Below, piece by piece: positions 58,333-64,000 of a DNA stretch of 64,000 nt. The first letter of the stretch is position 1, and every line of letters begins with the position of its first letter. The notes beneath the pieces were generated by a model. That model was not told where the DNA came from, did no database searches, and saw nothing but the letters and a program-made list of their open reading frames with translations. Location of the stretch: the NCBI GenBank assembly GCA_019671005.1, contig JAGYYJ010002456.1, positions 1 to 64,000 of the forward strand, in the 5' to 3' direction. Origin of the DNA: Hibiscus mutabilis (lineage: Eukaryota; Streptophyta; Magnoliopsida; Malvales; Malvaceae). Made by a program: the position numbers and the translations under genes.

Positions 58333-60600
58333 ACGATATGATGAAATAAAATACTGGAAAAAAGAAGAAAAAAACAAACACTTAAGGATCGAAGTAGGAG
58401 TGGTGAGTGAAATCAACAATTCTATAAGTTATTTAGCAAAACAGATCTGACTGCAGTAACAAACGAACTACAAAAAAATCAAACAACTAAAAAATTATCG
58501 ATAACTATAAATTAGAGACGAACATCATAAACCTTCTACGACTAATCATAAAATAGACGAAAACATATTATAAAAAGTGTGTCACTCACAAATAAAAAAC
58601 GTACCACAAAAATAGGATAAAAATTAAAAGAAAATGAAAACATAAAAAAATAATACCAACAATCGACGATCTTAGTGACGTCGCCATCTAGCCAAAAATC
58701 AACGGTAGTCGTGTTTGAGTGCACTTCATTGTCTCAAATGATACGGTCACATCCACATGTATTGACATTTGCTTAGTATTGGTAAAAGTACCACATGCAT
58801 CCTTGTACTAGGTCATGTTTACATTTTGGTCTCTCTACTAAGAAAACGAGTAAGTTAGTCCCTATACAATTCACATTGAACAAAATGGTACCTCCGTTTA
58901 AATTTCTTTCATTAAATACTGACCTGGCAACAAAAGGAAATGCTTAATTATTAAATTGGTACATGTACTTTGACACTTTCTGTTTAGATACTTTTACTTC
59001 TCTCTTGTCCCAAATACTTGAAGAACTTTAATCTGATCAAATATTCTAATACTATTTTGTAACAAAGGGCAAGAATGGCTAATAACTTCCATAAAGTTGT
59101 TAATTTCGATATAGTTACTTGCTTTCAAAACCGGAAGCTTTACATTTTCATTGCTGTTGACTTTTTTACACACATTGTAATTTAAACAGTAAAAATGAAG
59201 TCGGTGTGCACTTAATCCGACTTTATTGTTCATTCTATTTTTTTATTTAAAAATGATGAAGATTGGCCACTTTACACATAAAACATTGTTTAAAGTCGGT
59301 ATGTATTAATATCATCTTCAATTTTTTATTCTAAAATAATAAAATACCTTTCAAAGTCGGTGGGTATTCCTATCATCTCCTCTTGCACTATAACAAATGC
59401 AATATTTTTAAAAATAAGTTAGGTGCAATATTTGTGTAATTCTTCCTTCAAAACAGGAAATTTATGCCTTTAATATATATACATCTAAATATTAACACAA
59501 TTAAATTAAAAATTATATATTCTTTATATCACTATTATCTAATCTAATGGCATTGATTAACTTCTTTAATAGTTATAACATTTTATTTAATTTTTAAAAT
59601 CATTAATTAAGATGGTATTTATACAAAATTAAAATACTTGTATTACTTTTTTAATTTCATAAGAATAATATATTTAGATAAAAAATATTTCTTTTATTTA
59701 AATAATTTATTTTATTACTTTTAATGGTGAAAAATTATTAAAATAGTTGACAAAGTTGAAGTTTAGATACCGATTTAAAAAGTAAAAAATGTTAGTTTAG
59801 GAAAAATGTCAAGTATAGGGACTAATTTGATGATTAATCTTTTTTGCCAAGGTGAGAATAGCAGAAATTTAAACAAAGAGAACAATTTATTTAATACAAA
59901 TTGTATAAAATACAATCCGTCACGGGATTCTACAATAATTTTACCGCTTAGTATTAATCAATACAACTCGGTATCCTGATCCCTGACTCATCTCATCCCA
60001 TTTCCAATTCCCATAGAAATGGACTAAAACAAATCAGCGGCACCAGTGGTTACGTATACAGTAACATTTAACAATAGTATATAGTCTAATTAAAATCGAG
60101 CAGATGTTCGAATTCAAGCATTGTGAAAAAAATTTGAGTAGAGAACTAGAAAAGGTCGTTTTTATATCGGTTCTCTACACAATTTAATTTAAACTAGTTG
60201 GTTAATTAGTCAAATATCAATAGTTAAATAAAAAATAATTAAAAGTCTTATTAAATTATTCTAAAAGAATAATATTATATACAAAATATAAATTTTATAC
60301 TGGTTATTGTAATAATTTATGGGCTATATTTATGGACTATCTTCAATAGTTGGAGTTTAAGAGTGACAAACAATTTTATATTTAAATTTTAGTAAGCAAA
60401 AAATATTTAATGTCTAAATTTCTATAAATAAATTGAATGTTTTAAAATTTGTCTCAACTTTAATAAATAAATTGAATATTTTAAAATTTTTATGACTAAA
60501 ATAAATTTAAAAAATAAAATTTAAGGATGATTTACATAATTTACCTAATTTATTTCTTGTGTTCATCTTTTGTTAGTAGAAAGTTGATGTAAATATTTTG
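58333..60600. other. intergenic DNA with AAGTCGG repeats
   Basis: No gene supported. 58430-58560 weakly resembles 14330-14440. Between 59190 and 59370 AAGTCGGTGTGCACTTAATC, AAGTCGGTATGTATTAATAT and AAGTCGGTGGGTATTCCTAT form three loose direct repeats, with CCGACTTTATT as an inverse. The rest is AT-rich. Confidence 0.45.
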
Positions 60601-60695
60601 AAAAACAAAATATTAGTGCCTTTGAAAACCGAGGAAAACAGCCACGGGATCTGAGAAACAACGGCAGAAAGCTGGCAGAGACTAAACATATAAAG
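60601..60695 (+). promoter_or_regulatory. duplicated leader/promoter segment of rhodanese copy 1
   Basis: GAAAACAGCCACGGGATCTG and CGGCAGAAAGCTGGCAGAGA match GAAACAGCCACTGGATCGGA and CGGCAGAAAGCAGGCAAAGA at about 63000-63050, upstream of copy 2. The tandem duplication therefore includes the 5' leader. Confidence 0.8.
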
Positions 60696-61522
60696 ATGAA
60701 CTTTTCTTCTTCCTTTTCGTGTTCAAGAAGTGTACTGTGGTTGTCGGCGGTGGTGCAAATTTCCGACATGGGTGTTTCTTTGGCAGTCTTCCCTTGCGGT
60801 TTCTTTCTCCTTCTTTTCATATATTTCAGCACAGGATCACAAGTCGTTACCGTTGATGTTACTGAAGCAAAACACTTGCTTCACTCCGGCCACGTTTATG
60901 TCGATGTCAGGTAAACATAACAAGATTCAGTTCAGTTCTTTGTTCTCAACTTGTTCTGAGATTCATTTCCAGCATTAACAGGACAGTGGAAGAATACAAG
61001 AAGGGACACGTGGAAGCAGAGAAGATAATTAATATCCCATACATGTTCAACACACCAGAAGGTATGGTGAAGAATCCTGAATTCTTGAAGGAGGTTTCAT
61101 CTGCTTTCAAGGAGGAAGATGGTCTCGTAGTGGTAATTTCGATTTCGTTATTTGATTTTGTTTTAAACGATGTGGGAATTGTAAGTCGTCTGAGTACGTT
61201 TTCTTTTCTTATAGGGCTGCAAAAGTGGGGTGAGATCCCTTTCTGCAACTGCTGATCTTCTTAAAATTGTGAGTTTTTTGAGACACAGCTTTCCTTTGAT
61301 TGTTGTAGCTTAAAAATAAATACGAAGAGATTGCGGATATTGAGATTCGAACTTTTTGGACCGGTCGTAAATTGTAATCGACTGTACTCATGGATGTTGC
61401 AGGGTTTTAAGGATGTGAGAAACTTGGGAGGAGGTTATATTGCTTGGGTGGACAATGGGTTTGGTACAAAAATGGAGGAGCCTGCAATTGTAGAAGAAGA
61501 TAAGCCTAAACAAGAGTTGTGA
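60696..61522 (+). CDS. STR18: rhodanese-like sulfurtransferase, tandem copy 1 (altered N-terminus)
   Basis: Exons at 60696-60910, 60982-61132, 61215-61268 and 61403-61522 join to 179 residues. The rhodanese domain is complete: VVTVDVTEAKHLLHSGHVYV, TVEEYKKGHVEAEKIINIPY, the active-site loop GCKSGVRSLSA (Cys then CxxxxR), and GFKDVRNLGGGYIAWVDNGF. Plant single-domain rhodaneses (STR16/STR18 group) move sulfane sulfur to acceptors such as thioredoxin or glutathione. The first 47 residues are unlike copy 2: the small first exon of copy 2 is absent here and the frame runs through what is intron in copy 2, adding a hydrophobic run (MGVSLAVFPCGFFLLLFIYF). Start at 60696 is the first ATG; 60768 is an alternative. 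Confidence 0.82.
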
Positions 61523-62980
61523 GTGGGGATCGTTGGTTTTTCATCTTGTTCACGTTGCTGTAATTCTAGCAATTAATAATCCGACATGTAATTTTCAACA
61601 GGGGAACTGCAAGTTTATTATTGTTGTCCCTTCTATTCCTATGGATTTGACCACTGGTTAATTTGTAAACATATTTTCAATTATTTCTGAAAACCTTGCT
61701 TCACGTATTGGCCATGAATTCTTCCTTGTCTTCTTTGTGAATCCAATTTCAGAGAAAGTTGTTAAAGGAAATTAGAAAAGATGATGATAGGGACATGGAG
61801 GTGTTTTGGGTATTTTAATATATTTATTTTATTTTAAAATTTAAAAATAAATAAAATATGACGTCGCGCATTTTGATTGGTCAAGATAAAATTTTTTAAT
61901 GGTAGGAGGCAATATGAATAACGTCAAAAACGTTAGGGGGCAAAAGTAATCAAAATAAATTTTAAAAGGCAAGTTGAGAAAACAAGTAAAGTTTAGAAGA
62001 AAAAGGTGTATTAAGCCTATTATTAATATTAGTATTTTCAATCAAATTGTATGATTTCATTGTAGATAAAATCATACAAAAGAAATATTTTCATGAGATT
62101 CATTAAAAAATTTCTAATCCTAATTAGAGAGAAAAAGTAGACATGAAAATATAAAGAAAGTTAAATTAAAAATTAAACTAATATAATATAACAATAAAAA
62201 AACACTTACCCTACATTTTAGTTCACTTTAATTTTAAAAATTAAAAAAGAATTTATTATATTTTCGATGACTTGCGAACTTTTTGAGTTGGATATTAAAT
62301 AGCTCGACTCGACTCAGCTCATTAAAAATTTAAACTTAAATTAAATTTAATCGAATTAAATATTGACCGAATCAAATTTAAATAACTCGTTATCTGTCTC
62401 ATCTCATTTAGACCGTAACAATATCTAGGAAAGACGGACAATAAATGCCCCCCCCCTCCACATGTACATATTGAATTGGGACATATATAAAGTAATAATA
62501 TATAACGTCTGGAGGGGCAGAACTCCTTTTGGGCTAGAGAGCATGGGTTATTATTATATTTATAATTATTTAGTCTTTATAAGTCTGTGGATTAAAATAT
62601 GAGAATTAATTAAATTGTTAAATTAAAGAATGATCAGTTTGTGCCCTTAAATTATATAATCTAATAATAATTTAGGTCTTATAAATTTAAATATTAAATA
62701 AATTAGATAATTTTCTAAATTTTAAATTTAAATAATTAATAAATTTTTATATTTTTAAAATTTAATATTTTATCTCTTTTAATGGTAGATATTAGCTCTA
62801 TCCTGAAAGTATGGTTGCACTCTACTGGCCCAGATAACGCTGCTGACACACCATTCCATTTCCCACATAATTGGCAAAAGTAAAGCGAGCCAGGGCAACC
62901 ATCAGCAGGCAGCAGCAGGGGTTGGTTAACAAGTATATAACAAAGAGCAAATCCCAGCACCCATTTTCTACCTTACCCGA
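61523..62980. other. intergenic between the tandem rhodanese genes
   Basis: 3' UTR of copy 1, then AT-rich DNA. A block at about 62270-62410 (GCTCGACTCGACTCAGCTCA, ATTGACCGAATCAAATTTAA) looks like MITE debris. No gene. Confidence 0.5.
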
Positions 62981-63066
62981 AAAGAAACAAAATAACCAAG
63001 GAAACAGCCACTGGATCGGAGAAACACCGGCAGAAAGCAGGCAAAGACTGAACATATAGAGTCTCC

Positions 63067-64000
63067 ATGGGTTCTCTCGCTAAAAGGTGACTCTTTTTTC
63101 GTTTTCGTGTAGTTGGTGGGTACCGAATTTTGATACGGGTGTTTCTTTCTTTTCCTTCGTATATATATCAGCTCAGGATCAGAAGTTGTTACCATTGATG
63201 CTGTTGAAGCAAAAAACTTGATTCAGTCCGGCTATGTTTATATTGATGCCAGGTAACATCACATGATTCAGTTTAGTTCTTTGTTTTTAAGTTGTTGGTT
63301 TATAATTTATTCCCCTTCAAATTCATGCTTGGGATTCATTTTTTATTAACAGGACAGTGGAAGAATACAAGAAGGGACATGTGGAAGCAGAGAAGATCCT
63401 TAACATCCCATATATGTTCAACACACCAGAAGGTCTGCACTCTGCAAGCTGCTCTTTTTCATCCTTCAATTCTGCCGTTTATACAGTTTTAATCTGTTTT
63501 TGAGTTCCCACTGCAGGTAGGGTGAGGAATCCTGAATTCTTGAAGGAGGTTTCAGCTTTTAGCAAGGTGGAAGATCCTCTCATAGTGGTAATATCGAAAT
63601 TCGAATTCATCTTTTCGCCTTTTTCTCTATATAAATTGATGTGGGAGTTGGAGGTCGGCTAAGTACTTTAATTTTTTCTTATAGGGTTGCCAAAGTGGGG
63701 TGAGATCACTTTATGCAACAGCTGATCTTCTAAAAATGGTGAGTTCTGTTCAATTCCGACTCCGAGACACAGCTTTCCTTTACCTGCAGCTTAAAAATGA
63801 AAGGAAGGGAATACAGATGTTGAGATTCGAGATTTTGGACCGGTAGCAATTAACGATACTCCACGATGTTGCAGGGGTTTAAGAATGTGAGCAACATGGG
63901 AGGAGGTTATCTTGCTTGGATGGGGAAAGGGTTTCGTATTAAGATCGAGGAACCGATGAAGGTGCCGGAGCCTGCAGTATTAGAAAACGAGCCAAAAGAG
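63067..64000 (+). CDS. STR18: rhodanese-like sulfurtransferase, tandem copy 2 (runs off the right edge)
   Basis: Exons at 63067-63086, 63172-63252, 63353-63432, 63517-63587, 63685-63738 and 63875 to beyond 64000, all in phase with GT-AG introns. The protein starts MGSLAKSSGSEVVTIDAVEA and contains YVYIDARTVEEYKKGHVEAE, the active loop GCQSGVRSLYATADL and GFKNVSNMGGGYLAWMGKGF. The short N-terminus without a transit peptide suggests a cytosolic STR18-type enzyme. It has one intron more than copy 1 (63433-63516, in the PEG codon). The C-terminal end, rich in Glu and Pro, is cut by the window edge. Confidence 0.93.

Overview
This is nuclear DNA from a flowering plant, most likely a eudicot. The evidence is split genes with GT-AG introns, plant-specific families (filament-like plant protein, plastid-type DnaJ, thaumatin-like protein, plant rhodanese), AT-rich intergenic DNA and many plant-type transposons. 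Protein wording in the genes and repeats recalls rosids, possibly Malvaceae, but I cannot fix the genus from sequence alone.

Layout. 1-189 is the 3' end of an unrecognised gene. 2066-3596 (-) is a Pin1-type prolyl isomerase in two exons. 7286-10973 (+) is a five-exon filament-like plant protein (DUF869 coiled coil). It converges on 11404-13049 (-), a six-exon YEATS-domain GAS41/YAF9/TAF14 protein whose first exon carries an apparent 1-nt frameshift. From about 13 kb to 42.3 kb the window is a transposon field: a Mutator-type foldback element with a 9-bp target duplication (15163-16310), a small MITE (17074-17280), a decayed MuDR transposase (about 18.0-18.8 kb), a broken Ty1-copia element (about 18.95-27.57 kb) interrupted by a perfect solo LTR (21807-23346), a giant inverted repeat (28640-29127), a non-autonomous CACTA element carrying pieces of a villin-like gene (29340-32103), and a 9.1-kb Ty3-gypsy chromovirus (32774-41902, minus strand) that landed inside an older MITE.

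After this come an intronless DnaJ11-like plastid co-chaperone (42576-43055), a 7.5-kb stretch without convincing genes but with nested MITEs and foldback repeats, a three-exon thaumatin-like protein with a hydrophobic, possibly GPI-signal tail (50686-51911), a 5.5-kb non-autonomous Tat-like LTR element (52772-58332), and a tandem pair of rhodanese/sulfurtransferase genes of STR16/STR18 type (60696-61522, and 63067 running off the right edge).

The genes form no pathway or operon; each is an independent plant transcription unit. The main interest is the genome dynamics: gene capture by a CACTA element, nested insertions whose target duplications can be read directly, a Pol III-like tRNA module inside retrotransposon LTRs, a four-copy 26-bp palindrome, and a tandem gene pair in which one copy lost its first exon and an intron and now reads an open frame through former intron.
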